Assembly: GCA_027314025.1 (NCBI GenBank)
Contig: DAHVCP010000064.1
Location: 62,001 to 126,000 of the forward strand
Reading direction: 5' to 3'
Source of the DNA: Acidobacteriota bacterium
GTDB lineage: Bacteria; Acidobacteriota; Terriglobia; Terriglobales; SCQP01
DNA: 64,000 bases
The first letter of the stretch is position 1, and the number at the start of each line of letters is the position of its first letter. Shown here one piece after another: positions 16,967 to 24,780 of the stretch. Position numbers and translations under genes: made by a program. The notes under the pieces were generated by a model that saw only the letters and a program-made list of their open reading frames with translations, did no database searches and had not been told where the DNA came from.

Positions 16967-17440
16967 ATGTTGGGATTCGGCAAGAAAACAGCCCTGGTGG
17001 CGGGCCTCGGGCGCTTGGAGTCCGAGGTGATGACCGCCTTGTGGGCGCAGCCGGAAGAAGCCAGCGTACGCGAGCTGCTGCCGCGGCTGGGACGGTCCTT
17101 GGCCTACACCACGGTGATGACCACGCTGGACCGGCTGTATAAGAAGGGCCTGCTGACCCGCCGCAAAGCGGAGCGGGCGTTCGTCTATCGGCCGAGTTGC
17201 AGCCGCGAGGAATGGCAATCGCAGCGCGCCGGCGAGGTGGTGCGGGAATTTTTGACGACGCCGGGCGCGGCGCACGGCGCGGTGCTGGCGACCTTGGTCG
17301 AAGCCGTCGGCCCAGGCCAAGAGCCATTGCTGGCGGCGCTCGAGGCCAAGATCCGCGCTCACCGCAGCGCCTTGCGCGCGGCGGAGGCGGGGCGGACGGA
17401 AAATCGCGAGCCAACGGCGCCGGCGGAGAAGTCGCAATGA
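16967..17440 (+). CDS. BlaI/MecI/CopY-family repressor
   Basis: A 157-residue winged-helix repressor. GLGRLESEVMTALWAQPEEASVRELLPRLG and the recognition-helix segment AYTTVMTTLDRLYKKGLL are the family signature; YRPSCSREEWQSQRAGEVV lies where the protease-sensitive dimerisation region sits. Its last codon overlaps the M56 peptidase start in ATGA (17437-17440), the classic blaI-blaR1-type pair, in which the membrane peptidase inactivates the repressor. There is no beta-lactamase or other obvious target nearby, so the stimulus is unknown. Confidence 0.9.
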   Translation: MLGFGKKTALVAGLGRLESEVMTALWAQPEEASVRELLPRLGRSLAYTTVMTTLDRLYKKGLLTRRKAERAFVYRPSCSREEWQSQRAGEVVREFLTTPGAAHGAVLATLVEAVGPGQEPLLAALEAKIRAHRSALRAAEAGRTENREPTAPAEKSQ

Positions 17441-18432
17441 TTTTGTCGTACCCAGTGCGCGTCCTGTGCCTGGCTTTGGCGGCGGGCTTTCTGCTCCATG
17501 CCGTTCTGATGCTGCTGCTGCGGGTGGCCGCGCCATGGCTGCGCCGCCATGCCGAGCGCATGGCGCCCGCCGGGGCGGCGCGGTGGGTCTTCACCTGGCG
17601 GCTGGCGCCGCTGGCGGTGACGGCGCTGGCGGTGGGAGGCATTGGGCTGCCGGTCTATTTGCGCTTTGAGCCGTTTGGCCTGGCGGAGCGGGTGAACCCA
17701 GGCTTTTTGGCCGCGGGCGCCTTGGGCGCATTCCTCTGCGCCGTGGCGCTGGCGCGGTGGGGCCGGGCGGCGTGGGCGCTGCGGCGCTTGGCCGGTGAAT
17801 GCCGCCGCGGCGGCAGCCCGCTGGCCGCGGGCGCGGACAATGGGCTCGGCGCCGAGGCTTCGGCTGGAGCCTGGGCGGTGCGTTCGGCGGCGCCGTTCGT
17901 GGTGCTGGCCGGTTTGCGGCGTCCGCGCGTGGTGATTTCCACCGCGGCGCTGCAACGGCTGACTCCGGCACAACTGGATATGGCGCTGCGCCATGAACAG
18001 GCGCATCGCAGCGCGGGTGATAGCTGGCGGCGCTGGCTGTTCTTGGTTTTGCCCGACGCCCTGCCCGGAGTGCATTGGCGCGGACCGGAACGCCTGTGGA
18101 CGCGGTATTCGGAGTGGGCCGCCGATCAAACCGCGGTGGCGGGCCAGCCGTGGCGGGCCGTGCATTTGGCGGAGGCTTTGGTCGCCGTCGGTCGCGGAAC
18201 CTCGCCGCAGGCGCCGCTCGGCGCCATGGTCACCGGCCTGGCCAATGACGGCGCGGAACTGGCCGACCGCGTGGATCGCCTGCTGGCCGGGCAGGCCGTG
18301 GCGGCGGCGCCGCATTGCCCCCTGCCGCGCTGGATTTGGCCCGCCGCCGGCGCGCTCCTCACCGCCGCCGCGGTTTACGTCCTGCCCCACGCCACGGCGC
18401 TGTATCCCCTGCTGGAACGGTTGGTCCGGTAG
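17437..18432 (+). CDS. M56-family membrane metallopeptidase (BlaR1-like)
   Basis: A 331-residue membrane protein with about four helices (VLCLALAAGFLLHAVLMLLL, LAPLAVTALAVGGIGLPVYL, GFLAAGALGAFLCAVALARW and a C-terminal one near 305). The zinc motif is LRHEQAHRSAGD, with His186, Glu187 and His190 of HExxH. It lacks the penicillin-binding sensor domain of BlaR1. It is translated with the BlaI-like repressor through an ATGA overlap and probably cleaves it. The final 74 bases are antisense to the end of the next gene (18359-19183). Confidence 0.87.
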   Translation: MILSYPVRVLCLALAAGFLLHAVLMLLLRVAAPWLRRHAERMAPAGAARWVFTWRLAPLAVTALAVGGIGLPVYLRFEPFGLAERVNPGFLAAGALGAFLCAVALARWGRAAWALRRLAGECRRGGSPLAAGADNGLGAEASAGAWAVRSAAPFVVLAGLRRPRVVISTAALQRLTPAQLDMALRHEQAHRSAGDSWRRWLFLVLPDALPGVHWRGPERLWTRYSEWAADQTAVAGQPWRAVHLAEALVAVGRGTSPQAPLGAMVTGLANDGAELADRVDRLLAGQAVAAAPHCPLPRWIWPAAGALLTAAAVYVLPHATALYPLLERLVR

Positions 18433-19183
18433 GAATCGGCGGCAAGAATTCGGCCTGCCCGCGCGCATCCCGGACGCTCGCGGCGATAGGCGCCCTCGCG
18501 CCGGGGATCGTTTCTAGCCGTGCCGCGAAGCTGCGGAACCGGCGCTCCGCGTCCTCGCCCCCGCCCAGAAGCGTGAACCAACAGCGGGCAACGCCGCGCC
18601 CGACCGTGCAGGACGCTTGCAAGGTGATCACGCTGTGGGCCCCGCAATTGCGGTGCAGCGCGCGGTGGTAGTCCCTCACCTGCTGCGCGAGCGGGACCCG
18701 CGCAGGGAATTTTATGAGGAGGACGGCGCGGCCCGGACGAAGCAGGGATCGCACTTCGCCCAAAGTTGCGTGCCTCCTGGTCGGTGAACCGACCCCATTG
18801 TCCGGGTCCAGGAACACCAGGCCACAGCCGCTGAGACGGCAGGCCATCGCCGCAGCCCACCCGCCGCGCAGGGCGCCGCCGGGGACGGGCTCGCGGTGGA
18901 ACATGGTCCCGACGGGCCAGAATCCGAGCCCCTCAACGGCCGCGACCGACCGGTTCCCGCCCCAAACGAGCCGCTCCAGGCTAGCGTGCAGCGGGGCGTC
19001 AAGCCCCCGCCAGTCCGCCGCAGCCAGATACTCCAGGCGCTTGCCGCCGCCCGGCCCGTTTGCCCCGTGCGGCTCGTCGTTCAGGTACCACGCGACCCCA
19101 AGGCTTACCCCACCCGCCGCCAACTCACGCAGCAGGGCGTATTTCAGGTAGTCCGACAGGTCGCCAACGAACGCGTCGCGCAA
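18359..19183 (-). CDS. Island protein with methyltransferase-like DPDNG motif, unknown
   Basis: A 274-residue protein beginning FVGDLSDYLKYALLREL and containing GCGLVFLDPDNGVGSPT and VLLIKFPARVPLAQQVRDYH. The FLDPDNG block recalls the motif-IV region of nucleic-acid methyltransferases (DPPY class), and the opening is faintly like RlmJ. I recognise it only as a protein type of accessory regions; no function can be stated. The start is TTG, three bases after the preceding gene's stop, with GGAGG inside that gene. The C-terminal 24 residues are antisense to the M56 gene and look unlike the rest, as if the reading frame runs through an insertion boundary. Confidence 0.6.
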   Translation of the reverse strand: MRDAFVGDLSDYLKYALLRELAAGGVSLGVAWYLNDEPHGANGPGGGKRLEYLAAADWRGLDAPLHASLERLVWGGNRSVAAVEGLGFWPVGTMFHREPVPGGALRGGWAAAMACRLSGCGLVFLDPDNGVGSPTRRHATLGEVRSLLRPGRAVLLIKFPARVPLAQQVRDYHRALHRNCGAHSVITLQASCTVGRGVARCWFTLLGGGEDAERRFRSFAARLETIPGARAPIAASVRDARGQAEFLPPIPTGPTVPAGDTAPWRGAGRKPRRR

Positions 19184-19186
19184 TAA

Positions 19187-20149
19187 TTACGGCCTCCACC
19201 AGCGCATGGAGATAGCGATAGCCGCGATCGACACCGCGAGAGCAACCGCGGCGAACAAGGGCGAGAGCCAGCCGGCTGCGGGCCTCGCCGAGCGGGCGGG
19301 CCTCCGCCAGGCCAGGGAGATCGTCACCGCAGCCAGGGAGGCGGCAAGCGCCGCGCCCGCAAACATTGGCCAGACCGAGGGGGCTTTCCCCTTGCCCCAT
19401 GCCGACATCACTGCCAGGGCGGCAACAAGGAGCGCGATCGCGGCAATGCCCCAAGCGACCGTGTTGTCGACCTTGCGCTCGAGCGAGGCGATTTCTGCTT
19501 CGGTCCTGCCGGCGATTGCTTCGGTCGTTTCATCTGCTTTCGACAACTGCTCGGCTACGCCGCTGCGGAGGGTTTTGGGGCTGTACTCGCTGAACAGAAT
19601 GCGCTTCGGCTCGCGATTGTAATTCCAGCCGCGCTCTTCCCAAAGCGCCTTGTTGTAGGCGGACGTCACGACGAAGTCCATTACGGCAAGCGGGGCTCCG
19701 CGGGCGAGGTCCACGGGTTCGCTGGAGAGGTTGTACACGGGGCAGGCGAGCCTGCCCACCCACCCGGGGTCCACCTGCGGCCCGCCGACCCACATCAGCC
19801 CCTTGTACGCAAGGCTCACCTTTATGTTCCAGCGCGCCACCACGAATAGCGGGATGTTTAGCGTCTCCTCCGTCTGGATCACGGCTACGTTGAACGGCCC
19901 GATTCGCACCGTATCGAACTCGGCGAGGTCCCTCTCCGCCCCGCCGACGGAAGCTTTGGGTCCGACGGTGAGATGGTAGGCGGCTGGCTTGAGCAGCTCC
20001 TCGCGGAACGGATCGATCATCCTGAAGGGCTTTTGGGAGAGGCGGGCGATCTCATCGCGCAGCAGCACCCCCGACACCGGGTGCTTCGGGTCGGGCAGGA
20101 TCGGCTCGTAGCCCCGGAGGCGTTTTGCTTCTGACTCCCGCTCGTTCAT
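19187..20149 (-). CDS. dCTP-deaminase-fold protein with three C-terminal membrane helices
   Basis: A 320-residue protein. Residues 28-162 match the dCTP deaminase/dUTPase beta fold: LRDEIARLSQ, IDPFREELLKPAAYHLTVG, FNVAVIQTEETLNIP, VARWNIKVSLAYKGLM and QVDPGWVGRLACPVYNLS. In E. coli Dcd the last block reads DPGWSG...LEFYN with catalytic Glu138; here that residue is Pro137. The RSS...R nucleotide loop is RWN (106-108). It is therefore probably not a deaminase but may still bind a nucleotide. A helical linker (195-228) leads to three membrane helices (231-251, 259-281, 293-315). AAGGCG precedes the ATG. It lies 16 bases after the PurZ-like gene, in one operon. A ligand-gated membrane effector is my inference. 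Confidence 0.72.
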   Translation of the reverse strand: MNERESEAKRLRGYEPILPDPKHPVSGVLLRDEIARLSQKPFRMIDPFREELLKPAAYHLTVGPKASVGGAERDLAEFDTVRIGPFNVAVIQTEETLNIPLFVVARWNIKVSLAYKGLMWVGGPQVDPGWVGRLACPVYNLSSEPVDLARGAPLAVMDFVVTSAYNKALWEERGWNYNREPKRILFSEYSPKTLRSGVAEQLSKADETTEAIAGRTEAEIASLERKVDNTVAWGIAAIALLVAALAVMSAWGKGKAPSVWPMFAGAALAASLAAVTISLAWRRPARSARPAAGWLSPLFAAVALAVSIAAIAISMRWWRP

Positions 20150-20165
20150 ACGCCTTGGCCCAAGC

Positions 20166-21254
20166 CTACGCCGGCAAGGCCACCAACCCGCGCCCCGCGT
20201 GTGCGCCCCCGGCGCGCGTGAGGCCGCAACCCAGCTCGGGTCCGGTGCCGAGCCGTGTAACGGGGGCGCCGAGGCGCCGCTCGACTCGCGCAACGAAGTC
20301 CCGCGCAGCAGGCGTTAAGTCCTCCCAGCGCCGGGCGCCGCGGTTCCGGTAATCTAGGTAATCCAGGCCGTTGATGGCGATCTCAGTCGGCGCGTTGCTG
20401 CACGCCGCCGCCTCCACAACCGGCCACTCGAAGCGGCCGACGCGGCGGGTCATTTTCGTTACCGTCGTGGTCTCCTCCAGCGGGCCAGGCGCGCCGCTTT
20501 CTGCACGGAGCTGGTCCCAGGTGATCTCTTGCTCCAGCGGGCCCGCCTGCGCCCCGGCTACGCGAATAGGGAACGTCCGGAGGACCAACACCACGTTGGT
20601 CACCAAGGTGGGTCCGATCCCCGCCTCGCTGAGAAACGCTGCCGCCGTTGTGTCCCGCGAGGTCGCGTGCGGGTAGGACGCCGTGTGGTAAAGCGAAAGC
20701 CCGAACCCTTGGGTGCCCTCGACCAACACGCTGCGCCCGGCCGACGCCGCGGCGCTGGCCTCGCCCGCAACCCCGGTGATGAAGGGGCGGAGCCATCGCT
20801 CCCGCTCGGCTGCCGCTCCCGCAAGCACCACATCCGGGCCGCGTAAGACTCGCCTAGCAACGGCCGCGCCAACCCCGCATAGGGTGGAGCTGAGCCTCTC
20901 GCGCAGCCCCGCCGCCCGCTCGGTGTCCCTGTCCCGCCCCTCAATCACCACGCAGTTTCGGTCAACCCCAACCCTGTCCTGGCCGAGGCCGAGCATGTCC
21001 AGCTCGCGGCGGAGAACGTCGAGGTCAACGACCGCGCCCGCTGCGATCAGCAGCCGGGAGCCCGGGCGGAGGACGCCGGTTGGAAGCTGGCGGAGCACCA
21101 AGTCCCCGCCGCTCGGCAGGCCCACAGAATGCCCAGAGTTCGGCCCGCCGCAGCGAATGCAAACGTCAATCCGCTCCTCGATTGCGATCGTGGCGGCGAC
21201 TTTGCCCTTGCCCTCCGAGCCGTACTGACCTCCGACAACGACCCAGACGCCCAT
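20166..21254 (-). CDS. PurZ-like adenylosuccinate synthetase relative (Ser13)
   Basis: A 362-residue member of the PurA superfamily, shorter than bacterial PurA (about 430). The N-terminal GTP/IMP loop reads GGQYGSEGKGK: Ser13 stands where PurA has its catalytic Asp13 (GDEGKGK). Phage PurZ enzymes, which make succinylated 2-aminoadenylate from dGMP, also carry Ser there and share blocks like the one seen here, LVEGTQGFGLSLY...SYPHATSRDTTAAAFL, followed by FPIRVAGAQ and TVTKMTRRVGRF. His42 in GGPNSGHS is kept. It may use dGMP or another nucleotide; this is inference. GGGAGGAG sits about 4 nt before the ATG. It is the first gene of a three-gene operon. No datZ, mazZ or dpoZ partners are present. 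Confidence 0.82.
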   Translation of the reverse strand: MGVWVVVGGQYGSEGKGKVAATIAIEERIDVCIRCGGPNSGHSVGLPSGGDLVLRQLPTGVLRPGSRLLIAAGAVVDLDVLRRELDMLGLGQDRVGVDRNCVVIEGRDRDTERAAGLRERLSSTLCGVGAAVARRVLRGPDVVLAGAAAERERWLRPFITGVAGEASAAASAGRSVLVEGTQGFGLSLYHTASYPHATSRDTTAAAFLSEAGIGPTLVTNVVLVLRTFPIRVAGAQAGPLEQEITWDQLRAESGAPGPLEETTTVTKMTRRVGRFEWPVVEAAACSNAPTEIAINGLDYLDYRNRGARRWEDLTPAARDFVARVERRLGAPVTRLGTGPELGCGLTRAGGAHAGRGLVALPA

Positions 21255-21325
21255 CGCTCCTCCCGGCCCCGACACGGGGCGGCCCGCTCTCCGCAGGCGG
21301 CCCATCCGAGGCTATCGTATCAATT

Positions 21326-21354
21326 CTATTTAAATAGACTGCCTATTTAAATAG
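21326..21354. promoter_or_regulatory. Twin 12-bp palindromic operators
   Basis: CTATTTAAATAG occurs twice, at 21326-21337 and 21343-21354, centres 17 bases apart. Each copy is a perfect palindrome and far more A+T-rich than the surroundings. They lie between the divergent HTH regulator (ATG 21364) and the PurZ-like operon (ATG 21254). The second copy ends 9 nt before the regulator start, so binding would block its promoter. Autoregulation by the HTH protein is the simplest reading. Confidence 0.7.
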
Positions 21355-21363
21355 AAATCTGCT

Positions 21364-21789
21364 ATGCTGCAAGCCGTGCGCCGCGGTCGCAAACCCCAGG
21401 GACCGGCCGACCTCCGCATGGTGGCGGACCTTTCCGCCAAGCTGCGTTCCGTAATCGACAAGAAGTTCGCGGGCAGCGTCGCGCGTGCGGCGAAGAACTT
21501 GGGCGTTTGCCCGGCGTCGCTCTACAACTACCTCAACAAGAAGACCGTCCCCGACCACCAGACGCTACGGCGGATCGGGTCATCGTGGGGAATTGTTTTA
21601 GCGAACGCCGAGGTGAACTACGACCCGGGGCCTGACCGCGGGCGCGGGCGTGACAAGGCGATCCAGCTCAAGCTGCCGTTCCTGGACGCGCTAACGGCCT
21701 CCGATTTCCGGGTGACAAAAGTCGAGCGGCTGGGCCCCGCCGGCGTGCGGGTTGTGCTGGGAATCAGCTTTGGCGCGCGAGGGCGGTAG
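21364..21789 (+). CDS. HTH (XRE-like) regulator of the island
   Basis: A 141-residue protein. Residues 35-72 form a helix-turn-helix of the Cro/XRE type (GSVARAAKNLGVCPASLYNY followed by LNKKTVPDHQTLRRI). The C-terminal half (IQLKLPFLDALTASDFRV, then VRVVLGISF) is a small beta-rich domain of unknown role, perhaps sensing. No Shine-Dalgarno site precedes ATG 21364; ATG 21418 is an alternative start. It is divergent from the PurZ-like/DCD-like operon and lies over twin palindromes, so it probably represses both directions. Confidence 0.7.
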   Translation: MLQAVRRGRKPQGPADLRMVADLSAKLRSVIDKKFAGSVARAAKNLGVCPASLYNYLNKKTVPDHQTLRRIGSSWGIVLANAEVNYDPGPDRGRGRDKAIQLKLPFLDALTASDFRVTKVERLGPAGVRVVLGISFGARGR

Positions 21790-21829
21790 GCCCAACTCCG
21801 CCGGGCCGGGCTTGCGCTAGGCTGCGAGG

Positions 21830-21916
21830 TGGTGCCGCAGAAGGGACTCGAACCCCCACTCCGTTGCCGGAACATGGACCTGAACCATGCGCGTCTGCCA
21901 ATTCCGCCACTGCGGC
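21830..21916 (-). tRNA. tRNA-Leu(CAG)
   Basis: Read on the minus strand: acceptor GCCGCAG pairs with CTGCGGC, discriminator A and an encoded CCA follow at 21833-21830. The anticodon stem CATGG/CCATG encloses loop TTCAGGT, giving anticodon CAG. A long variable arm (TTCCGGCAACGGAG) and T arm GGGGGTTCGAGTCCC are as expected for a class II tRNA. The accessory island abuts its 3' end. Confidence 0.95.
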
Positions 21917-22195
21917 ACTGATTTCTAAGCTTAGCAGGGTTTTCGCGGGGCAGCCGCGGGGTGCGGGGCGCGGAGCGGAGGGCAAACGGCGCGAGACGAA
22001 CGGGCCGGGCAGCGGCCCCAGCGGAGCGGTCGGGGCGATAAAAATTGGGGGACTTCCAGCGGTGGCCTCGTGGACGGGCGCGGGCGCCCGCCCCGCCGGT
22101 GGGATGTCGCGCTTACGCGGCCCGCTGGACCGCGAGCGGCGACCGCACCCGCGCAGCTTGGGCGTCGCCGGTGGTCTGCCGCCGGCGGCCGACGG
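21917..22195. other. GC-rich intergenic stretch, no gene seen
   Basis: The 279 bases between the tRNA-Leu 5' end and the histidine-kinase stop hold no convincing reading frame, hairpin terminator or repeat. The tRNA promoter should lie at the tRNA-proximal end; AAGCTTAG about 10 bases before the tRNA is the only A+T-rich stretch there. Confidence 0.4.
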
Positions 22196-23683
22196 CTAAC
22201 CGGCGGTGGGCTTTTTGGCGCGCTGGCGGTGGGCGGGGGCGGATTGGACGGGCTGGGCCGCGGCTTCGCCCGTGGCGGCGGCCGCGGGCAGCTCGAGCTG
22301 GAAGCGGGCGCCGTGACCAGGCTCGCTGCGCACGGTGAGGTTGCCGCCATGGGTGAGGGCGATGCGCTGCGCGCCGCTGAGGCCCAAGCCGGTGCCGCGG
22401 GGTTTGGTGGTGTGGTAGGGCAAGAAGATTTTGCTCTGCTCGTCCAAGGGAATGCCGGGGCCGGTGTCCTGAATCCAGCAGATGGCGCGGTCGCCGCGGC
22501 GCTCGGTCTGCACGGTGACCCGGCCGGGCTGGTCGCCGATGGCCTCGAAGGCGTTGAGCAGCAAATTGGTGAGGGCGCGGCGCAGATCCACGGCGCTGCC
22601 GCGCACCGGGGGCGGCTGGCCATAGTGGGGTTCGACCTTCAAGTTGTGGCGCTGGCGCCAGAGCGGCGCGGTCAGCTCGATCGCCTGGCGCACGACCTCG
22701 TTGAGATCGAGCACGGTCATCTCGCTTTCGCCGCCGGCGAGATATTCGCGCAGGCGGGCGACGGTTTCCCGGCCGCTGCGCACGGCGTTGTGGAGCATTT
22801 CGCGGTAGCGGCGCCGCTCGCTCTCCGGGCGGCCCTCCATCAGGCCCAGCACTGCGTCGGCTTTCTGAACCACGGCCAGGATGTTGTTGAAGTCGTGGGT
22901 GATGCCGGCAGCCATGCGCCCCATGGCTTCATGCTTTTCCAATTCGGTCATGCGCCGCTCCATGGCGGCGAGGTCGGAGATATCACTAACCAAAAGAAGT
23001 ACGCCGGCAACCTTTTGCGCCGAGTCGCGCAGGGGCGTCGCGCTGGCGAGGGCATCCACGCGGCGGCCGGTGGCGGGCTCGTCGAAGCTGCCGCGGACGA
23101 TTCTGCTGCTTTGGCCGGCGAGAGCACGCTGGAGCACCTCGATATCGCCATGCTCGGTCCGGTAGGGGCGAACCAGATCGCGCAGGATCACCGCCGAACG
23201 GCCTAGCAATTCTTCCGGCCGGCGGCCCAGCAAGCGGAAGGCGGCGGCGTTGGCGTCCACCAACCGGAGGCTATTGTCGAAGACGAACGCCGCTTCCGAC
23301 ATAGCGGCCAGCAACTGGCGCAGATGCTCGCGCCCGCCGACCTCGCGCGATTGGCTGGCGCGGCGCAGCTCGAAGAGCCAAATCCAGAGCGAGCCGGCGA
23401 TGAGGATGATGATCTCGTTTTCCCACGGAATGCGCTCGGCTAGCGCGACGGGAATGCGCGGGGCGATGAGCAGGCCATAGGCCGCCGAAGCGGCGACGCT
23501 GAGCCCCACGGCCGTCAGCCCGCTGGTCAGCCCAAAGAAATAATCCGCGAAGAAGATGCCGGGCAGAAACAGGAGCAGAGCGAACTGGCGGTCGCCATTG
23601 GAGACCAGCAGCAACAGAAAACCGGCGGCGGCAACGGCCACGGCGGCAGCGATGCCGAGAGACAAATGAGAACGCCAATGCAT
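22196..23683 (-). CDS. PAS-domain sensor histidine kinase
   Basis: A 495-residue membrane kinase. It has three to four N-terminal membrane helices (LSLGIAAAVAVAAAGFLLLL; FALLLFLPGIFFADYFFG; LTAVGLSVAASAAYGLLIA; IIILIAGSLWIWLFEL) and a PAS domain at about 120-240 (FDNSLRLVDANAAAFRLLGR). The dimerisation/phospho-acceptor helix has His in GRMAAGITHDFNNILAVV, and the HATPase has N, G1 and G2 boxes (LTNLLLNAFEAIG, WIQDTGPGIP, GTGLGLSGA). The HDFNN form marks the NtrB-like group. No response regulator is adjacent, so it is an orphan kinase. The C-terminal 25 residues are Ala/Pro-rich. Confidence 0.9.
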   Translation of the reverse strand: MHWRSHLSLGIAAAVAVAAAGFLLLLVSNGDRQFALLLFLPGIFFADYFFGLTSGLTAVGLSVAASAAYGLLIAPRIPVALAERIPWENEIIILIAGSLWIWLFELRRASQSREVGGREHLRQLLAAMSEAAFVFDNSLRLVDANAAAFRLLGRRPEELLGRSAVILRDLVRPYRTEHGDIEVLQRALAGQSSRIVRGSFDEPATGRRVDALASATPLRDSAQKVAGVLLLVSDISDLAAMERRMTELEKHEAMGRMAAGITHDFNNILAVVQKADAVLGLMEGRPESERRRYREMLHNAVRSGRETVARLREYLAGGESEMTVLDLNEVVRQAIELTAPLWRQRHNLKVEPHYGQPPPVRGSAVDLRRALTNLLLNAFEAIGDQPGRVTVQTERRGDRAICWIQDTGPGIPLDEQSKIFLPYHTTKPRGTGLGLSGAQRIALTHGGNLTVRSEPGHGARFQLELPAAAATGEAAAQPVQSAPAHRQRAKKPTAG

Positions 23684-23866
23684 GTGCGCAACGACGCGAG
23701 AATGAAGCGGGAACGGCGGCGGGCGGGGGGCTGCTTATAGTCTAGCGCCGCCGGGATGCGCCGCGCCGCGGCGGCGGGCGCGGAGACCGCGGGCGGTAAA
23801 GATCACGGCGGGGTGCCCCGGTTCGGACTCCTGCGTGGACCGGAGCCGACGGCGTGGGCGGAACGG

Positions 23867-24766
23867 CTAAGCGACGGGGGCGGCGCTCAGCTCGGCTTGC
23901 TCATGGGCGTGATAGGAACTGCGCACCAGCGGGCCGGATTCGACGTGGCGAAAGCCCATGGCCAGGCCGGCGCGTTTGAGCTCCGCGAATTCCGTGGGCG
24001 AATAGAGGCGCTTGACGGGCAAATGATCCCGCGACGGCCGCAGATATTGGCCTAAAGTCAAAATGTCGCAGCCGGTCGCCTGCAATGTTTGCAGCGTGGA
24101 CAGCAGCTCGCTCCGGCTTTCGCCCAGGCCGAGCATGAGCCCTGTCTTGGTGATCATGTGTGGGGCGATGCGCTTGACGGTGCGCAGCAATTCCACCGAA
24201 CGGGAAAAGCGCGCGCCGGGACGGACGAAGCGGTAGAGGCTGGGGACGGTCTCCGTATTGTGGTTGAGGATGCGGGGAGCGGCGGCAAGAACGATGCGCA
24301 GGGCTTCCTCGCTACCCTTGAAGTCGGGAATCAGAACCTCGACGGCGCAATCCGGCGCCAGCTCGCGAATGGCGTGGATGGTGGCGGCGAAGACGCGGGC
24401 GCCGCCCAAGTTGTCGTCGTCGCGATTGACGGAGGTAACCACGGCGTGGCGCAGGCCCAGCGTTCGCACCGCCTCCGCCACGCGGCGGGGTTCTTCGTAG
24501 TCAATGGCCTTGGGGCGGCCCTTGGGCACGGCGCAGAAACCGCAGCGGCGGGTGCAGATTTCGCCCAGCAGCATGAAGGTGGCGGTGCGGTGCTGCCAGC
24601 ACTCGCCGATGTTGGGACAATGGGCGGACTCGCAGACGGTGTGCAGGCCCAAGCCGCGGGCCAGGCTCTTCAAGTGCTGGAAGTTCTCTCCGCCCGGCGC
24701 CCGCACGCGCAGCCATTCCGGCCGCGGGCCGGCGGGGCTGGGCGGGGTGATTTGCACCAAGTCCAT
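23867..24766 (-). CDS. lipA: Lipoyl synthase
   Basis: A radical-SAM enzyme inserting two sulfurs into octanoyl groups on E2/GcvH lipoyl domains. The 299-residue protein has the auxiliary cluster motif CESAHCPNIGEC (Cys45, 50, 56) and the SAM cluster motif CTRRCGFC (Cys71, 75, 78). VTSVNRDDDNLGGA, ILNHNTETVPSLY and TKTGLMLGLGE are family blocks, and RSSYHAHE contains the C-terminal Arg-Ser-Ser that ligates the auxiliary cluster. It is divergent from lpdA, and lipB and pdhAB lie just beyond, so this is a lipoate/oxoacid dehydrogenase neighbourhood. Confidence 0.96.
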   Translation of the reverse strand: MDLVQITPPSPAGPRPEWLRVRAPGGENFQHLKSLARGLGLHTVCESAHCPNIGECWQHRTATFMLLGEICTRRCGFCAVPKGRPKAIDYEEPRRVAEAVRTLGLRHAVVTSVNRDDDNLGGARVFAATIHAIRELAPDCAVEVLIPDFKGSEEALRIVLAAAPRILNHNTETVPSLYRFVRPGARFSRSVELLRTVKRIAPHMITKTGLMLGLGESRSELLSTLQTLQATGCDILTLGQYLRPSRDHLPVKRLYSPTEFAELKRAGLAMGFRHVESGPLVRSSYHAHEQAELSAAPVA

Positions 24767-24774
24767 TGCTCACT

Positions 24775-24780
24775 ATTGTA
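24775..24780 (-). promoter_or_regulatory. -10 box of lipA, near-leaderless
   Basis: TACAAT on the minus strand, 8 nt before the lipA ATG at 24766. Confidence 0.45.

Noticed and set aside
19187-20149. Functional dCTP deaminase annotation
   Set aside because: The catalytic Glu position is Pro137 and the nucleotide loop lacks the conserved Ser/Arg residues.
20166-21254. A complete Z-genome (2-aminoadenine) cassette
   Set aside because: No DatZ-like HD phosphohydrolase, MazZ or DpoZ-like polymerase gene is in the window; only the PurZ-like gene is present.
18433-21960. Integrase or attachment repeats at the tRNA-Leu island
   Set aside because: No recombinase gene and no duplicate of the tRNA 3' end were found at either edge.
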